DNA from: CAZIAK01 sp964537035
GTDB lineage: Bacteria > Planctomycetota > B15-G4
Direction of reading: 5' to 3'
DNA length: 64,000 bases
Assembly: GCA_964537035.1 (NCBI GenBank)
Contig: CAZIAK010000019.1
Span: 1 to 64,000, forward strand
How positions within the stretch are numbered: the stretch's first letter is position 1; every line of letters begins with the position of its first letter. A program made the position numbers and the translations under genes. This document shows, in pieces, positions 43,901 through 52,495 of the stretch. The notes beneath the pieces were generated by a model. It searched no databases and had not been told where the DNA came from. It saw only the letters and a list, made by a program, of their open reading frames with translations.

Positions 43901-46900
43901 CCCGCAACGCCGTGGCATCACCCCGGCCCGCTGCCCAGCGGCTGCCCAGGAGGACGGCTGCTTCAATCTCGGTGGCGGCCAGCTCCGCTTCGGTCGCCCT
44001 GATCTCGACGGCCGTATCCAGGTCGCGCAGCACGGCCTCGTCGTGGGGCAGCTCTCCCCGACAAAGAGCCGCCAGCTCGCCGCGCACTCCACGGCGAGTG
44101 AAGAAACCCACGAGCACGAAGCTCGCCTTGGCCTGACGCAGGCGGCCCACCAGAGTCGGCACGTCCGCGGAGAAGAGCTGCTCTGTCCAGCGCTCGCCCA
44201 GGTCGGCCTTTCGTTGTTGGGTGGCCGCGGCCTTTTCGATCTGCACCTCGAGGCGGACGCGCAACGAGCCCCAGTCCGGGGACGTGAGCAAGGGCTCGTT
44301 GGTCCCTGGACAGTCGAGAGCCAAGGTGACCAGTTCGGCCAGGCCAGCGAGGTCCCGGGCGCTGAGGCTGTCGGCGACCTCTGCGCCACCGTCGCCGGTC
44401 GTCTCGGGCGCTACGACATCGGCTGCGTCGCCGGTCGTCTTGGGCGCCAAGGTGACGGTCGCAGCGACATGTTGCGCAGAATCGCCGGCACCCCACCCAA
44501 GCGCCGTGGCCGTCTCGGTGGCCAGGGGGCGCAGCCGATCGAGCGCCTCGCTGAGCGCCACACAAGCCGCGCCGGCCTCCCCCGCCAGTGCGGGAGTCCA
44601 TTCGCTGAGGCGCACGGGGAACAGGGCGTGATCGGCCGGGCGCTCCAGGCCATCGAGCGCCGCATCGGCCCGGTCACACAGCTCTGCCACCGCGGGGAAG
44701 ATCGACTCGGACAGGCTCAGGGCATCGGTCAGAGGGAGCTCGAGATCGGGCACGTCGCTCAGGGCGATCAGGCGCGACACCACCTCGTAGACGCTGCGCC
44801 CCAGGTTGCCCGGAGCGTGCAGCGCGAGCACGTGCTCGTTCAGCTCGTCACGCAACAAGGCCAGGCGATCGGCCTCTCCACGCCAGGCTTCTGGCTCGTC
44901 AGAGCGCAGCACATCAAGGGCGTCGCCCAGCTGCTCCAGGACATCACGCTTCGTCGCCTTGGCCGAATGCACAGCCAGGCAGAAAGGCGCAAGCCCCACC
45001 GCGGCGATGCGCCGCTGCACCACCTCAAGGGCGGCCTGCTTCTCGGCGACGAAGAGCACTCGCTGACCGCTGCCCAGTGCCTGGGCGACCATGTTGGCAA
45101 TGGTCTGGGACTTGCCTGTGCCCGGCGGCCCCTCCAGGCGAAAGCTCCGTCCATCGACAGCAGCAAGCACGGCCCTCAGTTGGGACGAGTCGGCGTCGAG
45201 CGGGCAGAGCACCTGGTGAGGCCCGTAGTCCTGGTCGAGGCTCGTCGCCGCGGCGAAGTCGTCGCCCCCAGGGAAGGCCTCGCCCGGTCGCTCGATCAGG
45301 TGGCGCGCCATGTCATTACGCAGCAGCACGTCGGCGCTCTCTTCGAGATCACGCCACATCAAGAACTTGGCGAAGGAGAACAGGCCGATGGTGGCCGAGT
45401 CCTCCACGTCCCAGCGGTCGAAGTCTGCGACAGCACGACGGAAGGCCGAGAGGATGGCCTCCACGTCGTAGCCCGCTTCGTCCTCGGTCAGCGCATCGAG
45501 GCCTGTGGTGTCCAGCCCGAACTCGCTGCGCAGCTTCTCCAGCAAGGTGACGTTGATGCGGGCGTCGTCGTCGGCCAGCTCGACCCGAAAACCCTCACGG
45601 ACCGAGCCCCGTTTCAGCTGCAACGGCAGCAGCAGGATGGGCGCCCGGCGGAGGGTCTGCTCCTCGTCGCTCTCGTACCAGGTGAGAAAGCCCACGGCGA
45701 GGTAGAGCACGTTGGCGCCGGTCTCTTCGAGGGACAGGCGGGCCGCCCGATAGACCTCCAGAAGGCGCTTGTCCAGCTCACCCGGGGGCAGGTCGGCGTG
45801 CAGCCTGAGCGCTCCGATCTCGTCGAGCAGGAAGCCTGCCACCGGGTCGTCGCCTGTGCGCTCCTCATGGATCGCCGGGCTGCGCGGGTCGGCGCCCTGC
45901 ATGAACTCGTGCCGGGGCAGGATGCGAAAGGCCGCGCCGCCAGCGAGGGCATCCTCGACCGCTGCCGGGTCCTCGCATTGCAACGGAATGGTCCGCTTGC
46001 TCTCGCGGTAGTTGAGCAACCGGTTCCGTAGGGACAGATCGAGCAGGCGCCGCTTCCATCGCTGCAGGCGTTCGGGCCCCGAATCCTCGGGCTCAGCAGG
46101 GACGATCACTGCGGGCTCATCGGCCAGCGCGGACTCGCCCATGGGCACTGCCGCCACAGACTCACGCTCTCGTTCGGGAGAGTCAGCGTCGGCCACAGAC
46201 TCATCGGCCTCCACCGCCTCGTCTGGAGCCGCGACTTGGGCGGCAGTGAGCTCGTCCGGAGCGTCCGCGACGAGGGGTGCCTCTTCGCCGAGGGCCGAGC
46301 GCCAGGCTTCGGCGCCGATGCGCAGGGGCAGAGGGCGAATGCGCCGGCGCCTGGCCTCCCACACATCGATGGTGCAGAGGACGTCGTCGCTCTTCAGCAA
46401 CCGCACTTCGGCCTGGGCGATGGCCGCCTCGACCTCCACCGGGTCTTCGGCGGTGAGCAAGGTCGTCTCGCAAGCCACGATGTCGCCGAGCTTGACCCGC
46501 TTGCGCAGACGCAGGGGCGCGTCGACGCTGGGCTCGCCGAAGCCGCGATCGAGGGTCCAGCAACCCACCAGGGCATGGCTCCGGCAGAAGACCAACAAGG
46601 GGTGCAAGCCAGCCTGCTCCAGACAGGCTGCGAGCAGCAGGGTCAGGTCGAGGCACGTTCCCAGGCCACTGCCCAACACCTGGTCAGGCGAGCGAATCTT
46701 CTGCCCTTGGGACTCGTAGCTGGCGGGCGGCGTGGCGTACTCGATGTTGCGCTCGACCAACGCGGTCCACACTGCGGCGAGCATGGCCCGCACACGGTGC
46801 CGTTCGTTGCTGGCGTAGCCTGACAGCGCGCCGTTGCCCGTGCGCTCGGCCAACAGCTCACCAGCCCGAGCCAGCACGAGGTCGACCCCCGGGTGGTTTG

Positions 46901-47312
46901 GCAAGACGAAGGCCGCTGCGATCTCGGGCAACGAAGCCAGTCCGCCCCATTCGTTGTAGGCCAGGACCTCCACGGCCTCGCTGCGCTTCGCGAGCACGGT
47001 GTCGCCAACGCTCACGGACACTTCGAGGGTGGTGGCTTCTCGTTCTGTCTGGCGGACGAGGCGATCGGAATCCAGGACGATGTCCACAGTGTCCAGTGTG
47101 ACCGTCGCCCCTGGGGCGATGTTGGGCAAGCTGCCTGTCCAGGGTTCGGCCAGATCAGATCCGAGTGTGATGTCCACACTCGCGCCGTCGAGCGACGTCT
47201 CGCCATCGTTGGTCACGCGCAGGGATGCCACCACCGGAACATCGTTCTGCTGCATGGCGTAGTTGATACGACGATCGATATCGAGATCGATCGAGATCGC
47301 CTGGTCGTCCAT
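40989..47312 (-). CDS. Giant SF1 helicase-nuclease (DUF4011 / Vsr-like / DUF3320), probable defence protein
   Basis: A 2107-residue single-gene protein. Residues 1-130 are Ig-like. About 200-270 are transglutaminase-like (GTCLDLTLLL, then FCRSHALVGCW). About 410-700 cover the DUF4011-type region (LQRWKRRLLDLSLRNRLLN). A superfamily 1 helicase follows: Walker A GPPGTGKSQT with K734, DEAS near 1410, and the last helicase motif LNVAITRSR. About 1710-1830 is a Vsr/DUF559-type nuclease (RVDLAVRDDED, VECDGPTYSRA). A repeat linker follows, then a C-terminal DUF3320 domain. From memory this matches the single-gene anti-phage architecture DUF4011-helicase-Vsr (Hhe). A DNA-repair role is the alternative. 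It stands alone, without toxin or methylase neighbours. Confidence 0.85.
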   Translation of the reverse strand: MDDQAISIDLDIDRRINYAMQQNDVPVVASLRVTNDGETSLDGASVDITLGSDLAEPWTGSLPNIAPGATVTLDTVDIVLDSDRLVRQTEREATTLEVSVSVGDTVLAKRSEAVEVLAYNEWGGLASLPEIAAAFVLPNHPGVDLVLARAGELLAERTGNGALSGYASNERHRVRAMLAAVWTALVERNIEYATPPASYESQGQKIRSPDQVLGSGLGTCLDLTLLLAACLEQAGLHPLLVFCRSHALVGCWTLDRGFGEPSVDAPLRLRKRVKLGDIVACETTLLTAEDPVEVEAAIAQAEVRLLKSDDVLCTIDVWEARRRRIRPLPLRIGAEAWRSALGEEAPLVADAPDELTAAQVAAPDEAVEADESVADADSPERERESVAAVPMGESALADEPAVIVPAEPEDSGPERLQRWKRRLLDLSLRNRLLNYRESKRTIPLQCEDPAAVEDALAGGAAFRILPRHEFMQGADPRSPAIHEERTGDDPVAGFLLDEIGALRLHADLPPGELDKRLLEVYRAARLSLEETGANVLYLAVGFLTWYESDEEQTLRRAPILLLPLQLKRGSVREGFRVELADDDARINVTLLEKLRSEFGLDTTGLDALTEDEAGYDVEAILSAFRRAVADFDRWDVEDSATIGLFSFAKFLMWRDLEESADVLLRNDMARHLIERPGEAFPGGDDFAAATSLDQDYGPHQVLCPLDADSSQLRAVLAAVDGRSFRLEGPPGTGKSQTIANMVAQALGSGQRVLFVAEKQAALEVVQRRIAAVGLAPFCLAVHSAKATKRDVLEQLGDALDVLRSDEPEAWRGEADRLALLRDELNEHVLALHAPGNLGRSVYEVVSRLIALSDVPDLELPLTDALSLSESIFPAVAELCDRADAALDGLERPADHALFPVRLSEWTPALAGEAGAACVALSEALDRLRPLATETATALGWGAGDSAQHVAATVTLAPKTTGDAADVVAPETTGDGGAEVADSLSARDLAGLAELVTLALDCPGTNEPLLTSPDWGSLRVRLEVQIEKAAATQQRKADLGERWTEQLFSADVPTLVGRLRQAKASFVLVGFFTRRGVRGELAALCRGELPHDEAVLRDLDTAVEIRATEAELAATEIEAAVLLGSRWAAGRGDATALRAMVEWAGRVRGLLAGLAGRDIARLQSLAVAMVRQVTDGADQIAAGTPKATRWNGLAGAVETVARCGDHLADLLQLDTSCAWGDAADGGYIPRLSRQAANLRGAVGELRPWCHWQGVRAELSRAELRPLIAGLESGELSAAQAPLAHERAVLEAWLTARLTTDDRLRGFHGGEHTRKIERFAELDGSLLQLNQQVVAARLAAGLPSTAGEANDHSELGILQRELRKKRRHLPLRKLFATLPHLLPRLKPCLLMSPLAVAQHLAADIAPFDLVIFDEASQIPVWDAVGAIARGRHVVVVGDSRQLPPTTFFMKSTDDADEYDDEAVEELESLLDECAAARLPGLDLLWHYRSRDEALIAFSNAHYYKGRLNTFPAAASAAPDRGVSLVHLPDGVYDRSQTRTNRVEAEAVVAEVCRRMKAGDTPPSLGVVSASMPQQQLIEELIEAARRGDAALDARLSQENLEPLFVKNLENVQGDERDVILFTVGYGPDVDGKVSMNFGPLNREGGERRLNVAITRSRCEMVVFTSLRPEQIDLSRTRAVGVAQLKSYIDYAARGPAVLAGRLGALPADRVDTAAQADEAHTSKQPTMVGRGALGALEEDVAARLVERGWRIERRVGCSEYRVDLAVRDDEDPERFLLGVECDGPTYSRASTARDRDRLRGSVLAGLGWRLHRVWSTEWWLDRDRELARLDAALTAAAAERKAERSAAALLAESQAPASAPPAEASPSDDESSELFAGQVTLEAEPAEATPEATPEATPEATPEATTEATTEATTEATTEASASSGRSGLDVYLPCDLGPAHGDGEQFYDSRYVHKVAAALEQVVRAEGPVQVELALRRVAAAWGIDRLTAKVRERLDVVLATLPDVLRRRDFLWLADVEPSAWRRFRVPADEASERRPEELPSEELAAAAAHVLAINISLPRADLEREMARLFGYQRSGRKILEATARGLDLLAESGGCVIRDETVGLA
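41560..41655. repeat. Eight tandem 12-bp repeats inside the helicase gene
   Basis: Four copies of GCCTCGGTCGTC are followed by four of GCCTCGGGTGTC on the + strand. On the coding strand they encode Glu-Ala-Thr-Pro four times, then Glu-Ala-Thr-Thr four times, a flexible linker between the nuclease and the DUF3320 domain. The unit is a multiple of three, so copy-number change alters linker length without shifting the frame. Confidence 0.9.
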
Positions 47313-47415
47313 GGTCTACTCGCGGGCTGAGGGGTCCCCAGCATACGGGGGCACCGGGGGTCCCGTCAGCGACCAAGAACCGGACCGCCTGATCGGCTCA
47401 GGCGACGCAACCGTT

Positions 47416-47862
47416 TCAATCGTCGGGCTCTGCTGCCCCAGCGCCATCCCAGTAGGCACCCGGGCGATAGTCGCCGAAGTACCAGCTGTGGCCTTCGATG
47501 TCCTTCACCCCGTAGCCCCGGGCGCCGTACTCTTCGTCGCGCAGAGGCTGCATGACCTCGGCTCCGGCGGCCACGGCCTGAGCGCAGTGGGCATCGGGGT
47601 CGTCCACATACAGGGCGAGCGCCTGGTTCACGCCCGCCAGACCACGGGGGCTGAGCCTGCCGAGCTCGGGCCGAGCGCTGCTGATCATGATCACCCCGGG
47701 ACCAAAGCTCAGCTCTGAGTGCAACACACCGCCGTCGGGGCCGGGCACAACCAGACGCTTCTCGAATCCGAAGGCGTGGCAGAGCCAGTCGATGGCCGCG
47801 GCCGCGTCGTCATAGGACAGACTCGGATAGATCGTGGCCGGGCTGAAGTGCGAGTCGTTCAC
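47416..47862 (-). CDS. VOC-family (glyoxalase/bleomycin-resistance-like) protein
   Basis: A 148-residue single VOC-fold protein with two beta-alpha-beta-beta-beta halves: IYPSLSYDDAAAAIDWLCHAF with HSELSFGPGVIMI, then LYVDDPDAHCAQAVAAGAEV with VKDIEGHSWYFGD. This PhnB-like subgroup (GHSWYFGDY ending) often binds or modifies small molecules; the substrate is unknown. It is upstream of neither the helicase nor the box genes in an obvious operon, but shares their strand. Confidence 0.85.
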   Translation of the reverse strand: MNDSHFSPATIYPSLSYDDAAAAIDWLCHAFGFEKRLVVPGPDGGVLHSELSFGPGVIMISSARPELGRLSPRGLAGVNQALALYVDDPDAHCAQAVAAGAEVMQPLRDEEYGARGYGVKDIEGHSWYFGDYRPGAYWDGAGAAEPDD

Positions 47863-47885
47863 GGTCGTGCGAGCTCCATGCGGCG

Positions 47886-48155
47886 TCAGTCACCGCTGCC
47901 TCTGGCCACATCGGCGTTCAGCATCGAGTTGTGCATGAGCCAGTACACCAGGGCCGTGAGGATACCGCCGATCAGGGTGGCCGCAGCCCAGATGCCCGGG
48001 CCCGCCAAGACCCTCGTTCGCCCGCGGCCCAGGCGTGCCGTGCAGTCGCGGTAGACGTCCACAGCCAGAGAGACGTGCACCACGATCGTGAGCACCATCA
48101 TCAGGCTCACGAGGCCCCCCGGCAAGAAGCCACTGTTGTTGAAGCCCATTTCCAT
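47886..48155 (-). CDS. Small two-helix membrane protein
   Basis: An 89-residue ORF with two membrane spans (LVSLMMVLTIVVHVSLAV and IWAAATLIGGILTALVYWLM) joined by an Arg-rich loop. The length and topology are typical of small PLDc_N-like or uncharacterised inner-membrane proteins. It has a good hydrophobic profile but no recognised family. A 236-bp gap before it toward boxB holds no gene. Confidence 0.5.
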   Translation of the reverse strand: MEMGFNNSGFLPGGLVSLMMVLTIVVHVSLAVDVYRDCTARLGRGRTRVLAGPGIWAAATLIGGILTALVYWLMHNSMLNADVARGSGD

Positions 48156-48391
48156 CTCCTGGTTGTCTTAAGGGGGTTGCTCTCTTGGCCGACCGCAGAG
48201 ACGTCATCGAAGGAATGAACGAGACCGGTCTCTACCGAGCACTCGGCTCCGAAATCACATCGAGCGCGGTGCCAGCGACCACGCCGAGCCGACCCGCCCG
48301 ACACACGGTTCGGGCGAGCATCCAACCGGAGACGCCGGCGCCCATGCCCCCTTGCATGACCTTGGATAGAGGGAGCATGGGCGACCTTGGA

Positions 48392-49807
48392 TCAGAGCTT
48401 CACGTACTCGTAGTCGAAGGGCTTGCCGTTGATGCCCTTGGGCGGCTCGGCGATCCAGTTGGCGATCTTGCCAGGCTCGGTGACCTGATTCATGACGCTC
48501 ATCAGGTAGTCGTGGTCAGCGTCCGTGGGCAACCACTCGGCGAGCTTGTCACGCCAGACCTCGGCGCTGACCGGGTTGCCCTCAAGGTCGAAGTGGTAGC
48601 CAGCGAAGGTGCCGATCTTGCGGTTGAAGCGACGGTGCGGCAGCTTGATCTCGAAGTCGATGCCGTACTTCCCGATGATCTTGTTCCAGAAGTTCACGCC
48701 CTTCTGGTTGTCCGCCAGGAACTCCTCGCGCAGCACTTCGTTGAGCGCGTTGCGCATGGGCACCTCTTCGGTGACCAGCTTCTCACCGTCCCAGGTCATC
48801 ACGTCCTTGAACTCTTCCATGACCCCGTGCTCGGTGTAGTTCTTCATCTCCCAGGCCCGGCCCTTGAGGCCGCTGCCGAAGAAGTTGGCCGAGTTGCTGG
48901 AGACCTCTGAACCGTAGAGGTCGACGCTGCTGCTGGCCCAGAAGCTGATGTACCTCTGGATCGTGGGCAGGTCGATCACGCCGTGCTCGCGGGGATCGCT
49001 GTCCGGGTGCTCCTTCATGACCTGGCAGGCGCGCTCGATCACCCGCCCCACGCCGGTCTGGCCCACGAACATGTGGTGCGCCTCTTCGGTGAGCATGAAG
49101 CGGCAGGTGCGCGCGAGGGGATCGAAGCCCGACTCGGCCAGGCTGAGCAACTGAAACTTGCCGTCCCGGTCGGTGAACATGGTGAAACAGAAGAAGTCGA
49201 GCCAGGTGCGGATGGGCTCGTTGAACGTACCCAGGATGCGCGGGTGGTCCGGGTTGCCGCTGCGACGCTCGAGCAGCTCGTCCGCCTCGTCCCGGCCGTC
49301 CTTGCCGAAGTAGCGGTGCAGCAGATAGACGATGGCCCAGAGGTGCCGGCCCTCTTCGACGTTGACCTGAAACAGGTTGCGCATGTCGTAGAGGCTGGGC
49401 GCGCTGTGGGCCAGCATGCGCTGCTGCTCGACCGATGCGGGCTCAGTGTCGGCTTGAGCCACGAGAATGCGGCGCAGCCAGTTGCGGTACTCGCCGGGCA
49501 CCGACTGCCAAGCGGGATCGCCCTCGTGGTCGCCGAAGTTGACCTTGCGATCCTTCTCGGGCTCGGCGAGGAAGATGCCCCAGCGGTAGTCAGGCATGGT
49601 CACGTGACCGAACTGGGCCCAGCCGTCTGCGTCCACCGAGGTGGCGGTGCGCAGATAGATCTCCTTGTCGTTGAACTGATCCGGCCCCATTTCATTCCAC
49701 CACTCGATGTAGCGGGGCTGCCAGTGCTCGAGGGCACGCTGCAGGCGCTTGTCGGTGTGCAGCTCGACGTTGTTGGGGATCTTGCTCTCGTAGTCGATGG
49801 ATGCCAT
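48392..49807 (-). CDS. boxB: Benzoyl-CoA 2,3-epoxidase, oxygenase subunit BoxB
   Basis: A 471-residue class I di-iron oxygenase that adds one oxygen of O2 to benzoyl-CoA, giving 2,3-epoxybenzoyl-CoA. Family hallmarks run along the whole length: IPNNVELHTDKRLQRALEHW at the N-terminus, the iron-binding helices NVEEGRH (149-155) and LTEEAHHMFVG (239-249), and a conserved C-terminus ending in KPFDYEYVKL. Length is that of the family. It lies 96 bp after boxC on the same strand, so both are likely one transcript. The reductase BoxA is not in this window, so electrons must come from a partner encoded elsewhere. The assignment is secure. Confidence 0.95.
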   Translation of the reverse strand: MASIDYESKIPNNVELHTDKRLQRALEHWQPRYIEWWNEMGPDQFNDKEIYLRTATSVDADGWAQFGHVTMPDYRWGIFLAEPEKDRKVNFGDHEGDPAWQSVPGEYRNWLRRILVAQADTEPASVEQQRMLAHSAPSLYDMRNLFQVNVEEGRHLWAIVYLLHRYFGKDGRDEADELLERRSGNPDHPRILGTFNEPIRTWLDFFCFTMFTDRDGKFQLLSLAESGFDPLARTCRFMLTEEAHHMFVGQTGVGRVIERACQVMKEHPDSDPREHGVIDLPTIQRYISFWASSSVDLYGSEVSSNSANFFGSGLKGRAWEMKNYTEHGVMEEFKDVMTWDGEKLVTEEVPMRNALNEVLREEFLADNQKGVNFWNKIIGKYGIDFEIKLPHRRFNRKIGTFAGYHFDLEGNPVSAEVWRDKLAEWLPTDADHDYLMSVMNQVTEPGKIANWIAEPPKGINGKPFDYEYVKL

Positions 49808-49903
49808 GAGGTCTCTCGGTCGGTCTGAGTGGTTCGTTGGGTGAGATGCGTTGAGCTGTCGTCAGGTCGCGGTCAGGGGCGCACCGATCAGGTGCGGGAG
49901 CGA

Positions 49904-51628
49904 TCAGGTGCGGGAGCGATCGAACTCCGGGCGGTTCGGGGTGCCGTAGCATTTGAGCGCGCCCCGCTCGCCCACGGCGTTGGGCCGCTGGAAGATCCAG
50001 TTCTGCCAGGCAGAGAGGCGGCCGAAGATCTTGGTCTCCATGGTCTCCGGTCCGCAGAAGCGCAGGTTGGCTTCGAGCCCGGTGAGGCCGTCGGGAGAGA
50101 AGGACACCCGCTCCTCGAGGGCGATGCGCAGATCGTCCTCCCAGTCGATGTCGTCAGGAGCCACGGTGGCCAGACCCAGCTCGTCGGCGGTCTCGGCGTC
50201 GAACAGGCCTTCTTTGCCCAGCACCACATCGACCTGATCGGGGGTGCCGTAGAAGTGGGACTGCAGCCGGGTCAGCCCGTTGCCCATGGGGTACGGGCCG
50301 CCGTTCATGGCCGACACGCCCAGGGTCACGGGGACGTCAGGGTCGTTGAGCAGGTAGAGGCGGTCGCCCGCCAGAGCCAGCTCAAGCATGGTGCCAGCGA
50401 AGGCGGTGCCCTCATCGGCGATGGAGAACACGGAGCGGGAGGTGACGTCGAGGCGCTTCAGCACCCGCTTGATCAGCAGGGACACTTCGCGCACGAACCA
50501 GTGCTCGCGGCCACCCGCCAGCACGGCGTCGGTATCGAGCACGACCTGGGGGTCGCCCACCACGCGCAAGGTCAGCAGGCCGATCTCGAGGTATTCGAGG
50601 CGCAGGTGCAGCAGAGCGTCATCGAGCTCGCGGAAGGCCCGCAGGATCCACCAGTCGTTGCCCGCAGCGAAGGCCTCGTCGGCGCTACCAGGGCCAGCCG
50701 CCTGGGGCAGCGTGATGGTGATGGCGGCCTTGCGGGCAGCCTCGTCGATGGCCACGTCCACGGATTGGTAGTGGAAGCCCTCGTCAGTGAACTGGGGAGC
50801 CATGCGCTCGAGGTCGAGACCCTGACCCGCAGCGACCGCGGGAGAGGCGTCAGCCAGCGCCCGCGAGTTGCTGGCCACCACCTCGTCGAACTTCGACAGG
50901 GGCGCCACCTGGTCCACGAGGTTCCACTGCACGGCGCGCTTGCCTTTCACGCCCTCGGCGGTGGTGTTGAACAGGTCAGCCAGGTCACGACGGATCTTGC
51001 GCTTGTCGACCATGCGGGTCAGGCCGCCTGTGCCGGGCAGCACGCCCAGCAGGGGCACCTCGGGGTGGGACACAGCAGAGTTGCGGTCGTCCACAAGAAG
51101 GATGCGATCAGCTGCCAAGGCCAGCTCGTAGCCGCCGCCGGACGCCGTGCCGTTCAGAGCCGCCAGGGTCTTGAGACCGGAGTTCGCGCTGGCGTCTTCG
51201 AGGTACAGCCGGGTCTCGTTGGTGAACTTGCAGAAGTTCACTTTGAAGGCGTGGGTCGAGGTGCGCAGCATGATGATGTTGGCGCCGGCGCAGAAGACCC
51301 GGTCGAGGTTGCCGGTGAGCACCAGGCAGCGCACCTCGGGGTGGGCGAAGCGCAGGTGCTGCAGCGCGGCCACCAGCTCCATGTCCACGCTCAGGTCGTA
51401 GCTGTTGAGCTTGAGCACGTAGTGGTCTTTGAGCCCCTGATCCTCTTGCACGTCCATGCGCAGGGTGGCGATGTCGCCGTCCACCTCGAGCTTCCAGTGA
51501 ATGAAGTCCTCGGGACGGAGGTCAAAGTCCAAGCGATCGGGCTCGCTCGCAATGGTCTGGCGGGTCTCGGTGGCGCTCAACTCGGTCTCCAGCGAAGGCC
51601 CGGGCAGCGAGCCGGGGCGCGATGACAA
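49904..51628 (-). CDS. boxC: 2,3-epoxybenzoyl-CoA dihydrolase BoxC
   Basis: A 574-residue protein with two crotonase-like domains, opening the epoxide of 2,3-epoxybenzoyl-CoA by adding two waters, with release of formate. Its opening RLDFDLRPEDFIHWKLEVDG and the oxyanion region GTASGGGYELALAADRILLV are typical of BoxC. The C-terminal half holds a second degenerate fold and ends close to the FGRLSAWQNWIFQRPNAVGE block. It is divergent from boxR across 126 bp and leads boxB. TATGAT on the minus strand (51691-51696 of the + strand) is a possible -10. Confidence 0.95.
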   Translation of the reverse strand: MSSRPGSLPGPSLETELSATETRQTIASEPDRLDFDLRPEDFIHWKLEVDGDIATLRMDVQEDQGLKDHYVLKLNSYDLSVDMELVAALQHLRFAHPEVRCLVLTGNLDRVFCAGANIIMLRTSTHAFKVNFCKFTNETRLYLEDASANSGLKTLAALNGTASGGGYELALAADRILLVDDRNSAVSHPEVPLLGVLPGTGGLTRMVDKRKIRRDLADLFNTTAEGVKGKRAVQWNLVDQVAPLSKFDEVVASNSRALADASPAVAAGQGLDLERMAPQFTDEGFHYQSVDVAIDEAARKAAITITLPQAAGPGSADEAFAAGNDWWILRAFRELDDALLHLRLEYLEIGLLTLRVVGDPQVVLDTDAVLAGGREHWFVREVSLLIKRVLKRLDVTSRSVFSIADEGTAFAGTMLELALAGDRLYLLNDPDVPVTLGVSAMNGGPYPMGNGLTRLQSHFYGTPDQVDVVLGKEGLFDAETADELGLATVAPDDIDWEDDLRIALEERVSFSPDGLTGLEANLRFCGPETMETKIFGRLSAWQNWIFQRPNAVGERGALKCYGTPNRPEFDRSRT

Positions 51629-51701
51629 AAGGGGGCGTTCAATCCAGGCACGGTCGACGGAGCCGACGGTGATGAGCGAGGGACCATAGCATCATATTTC
51701 C

Positions 51702-51729
51702 TTGACAGCGCCAGAATGGTAAATATATT
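51702..51729 (+). promoter_or_regulatory. Sigma-70 promoter and operator region for boxR
   Basis: TTGACA (51702-51707), a 16-bp spacer and TATATT (51724-51729) form a near-consensus promoter about 26 bp before the boxR ATG at 51755. AAATATATTT (51721-51730) is a perfect palindrome over the -10. ATATTTC occurs at 51694-51700 and again at 51725-51731, 31 bp apart, three helical turns. Binding by BoxR here would control both boxR and the divergent boxCB. Confidence 0.7.
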
Positions 51730-51754
51730 TCACTCACCCCGCGAGAACCCCGCC

Positions 51755-52495
51755 ATGCGCCCGGAAGCCCTGCTCACCGAGGTCGGTCGACGACTGGCCG
51801 ACGCCCGCCACGCCTTGGGGCTGACCATGACCGAGGTGGCGGCCCGTGCCGACGTGAGCACCCGCTATCTGCGCATGGCCGAGGCGGGAGAGGCGAACCT
51901 CTCGCTGCTCAAGCTGGCCTCCCTGGCCCGGGCCCTGCGCCAACCCATGGGCGAGCTGTGCGATCTCGAACTGAGCGACGTCCCCCGCCAACGCCTGGCC
52001 CTGCTGGGCGTGCGAGGCAGCGGCAAATCAACGGTGGGGCGCAGACTCTCGCAGCTGCTCGAGATCCCCTTCTTCGAGCTCGACGACGCCATCGAAGCCT
52101 CGGCGGACATGAGCCTGTCCCAGCTCTTCACCATTCACGGGGACACCCATTACCGTGAGCTGCAGGAGCAGTGCCTGGAGCGTTGGTTGAGCCAGACCGG
52201 CGCGGGCATCCTGGCCACGGGGGGCGGCATCGTGAACGACGAGGCGAGCTTCGAGCGGCTGTGCTCCACCTGCCGCACGGTGTGGTTGCGCGCGTCCCCC
52301 GAGTCACACTGGGCCCGGGTGTTGGCGCAAGGGGACACCCGCCCCATGCGCGATCATCCCCGAGCCATGCAGCAGCTGCGCACGTTGCTGGAGAAGCGAG
52401 AAGAACTGTACGCTGCAGCTGACCTGGTGATCGACACCACCGAGCTGTCCCCGGAGCGGGTGGCCGAGCGGGTCGTGGAGTGGGTCGGGGTCTGA
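51755..52495 (+). CDS. boxR: BoxR/BzdR-type regulator (XRE helix-turn-helix plus shikimate-kinase-like domain)
   Basis: A transcriptional regulator of benzoate degradation, about 246 residues from the ATG at 51755; an in-frame ATG at 51716 lies inside the promoter and cannot be used from it. Residues 6-66 are an XRE helix-turn-helix (RRLADARHALGLTMTEVAAR, then STRYLRMAE). Residues 80-246 are shikimate-kinase-like with an intact Walker A (GVRGSGKS) and TGGGIV. In BzdR and BoxR this domain senses benzoyl-CoA and releases the DNA. It is divergent from boxC, the usual arrangement. Inducer and repression are inferred from the family. Confidence 0.93.
   Translation: MRPEALLTEVGRRLADARHALGLTMTEVAARADVSTRYLRMAEAGEANLSLLKLASLARALRQPMGELCDLELSDVPRQRLALLGVRGSGKSTVGRRLSQLLEIPFFELDDAIEASADMSLSQLFTIHGDTHYRELQEQCLERWLSQTGAGILATGGGIVNDEASFERLCSTCRTVWLRASPESHWARVLAQGDTRPMRDHPRAMQQLRTLLEKREELYAAADLVIDTTELSPERVAERVVEWVGV

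Noticed and set aside
43698..46031. 777-residue open frame antisense to the helicase gene
   Set aside because: It is a mirror of a high-GC coding region, has a His/Gln/Arg-rich composition and no domain; the opposite strand carries clear helicase motifs.
51716..51754. Upstream in-frame ATG for boxR giving 13 more residues
   Set aside because: It lies between the -35 and -10 of the clear promoter, so the message from that promoter cannot include it.
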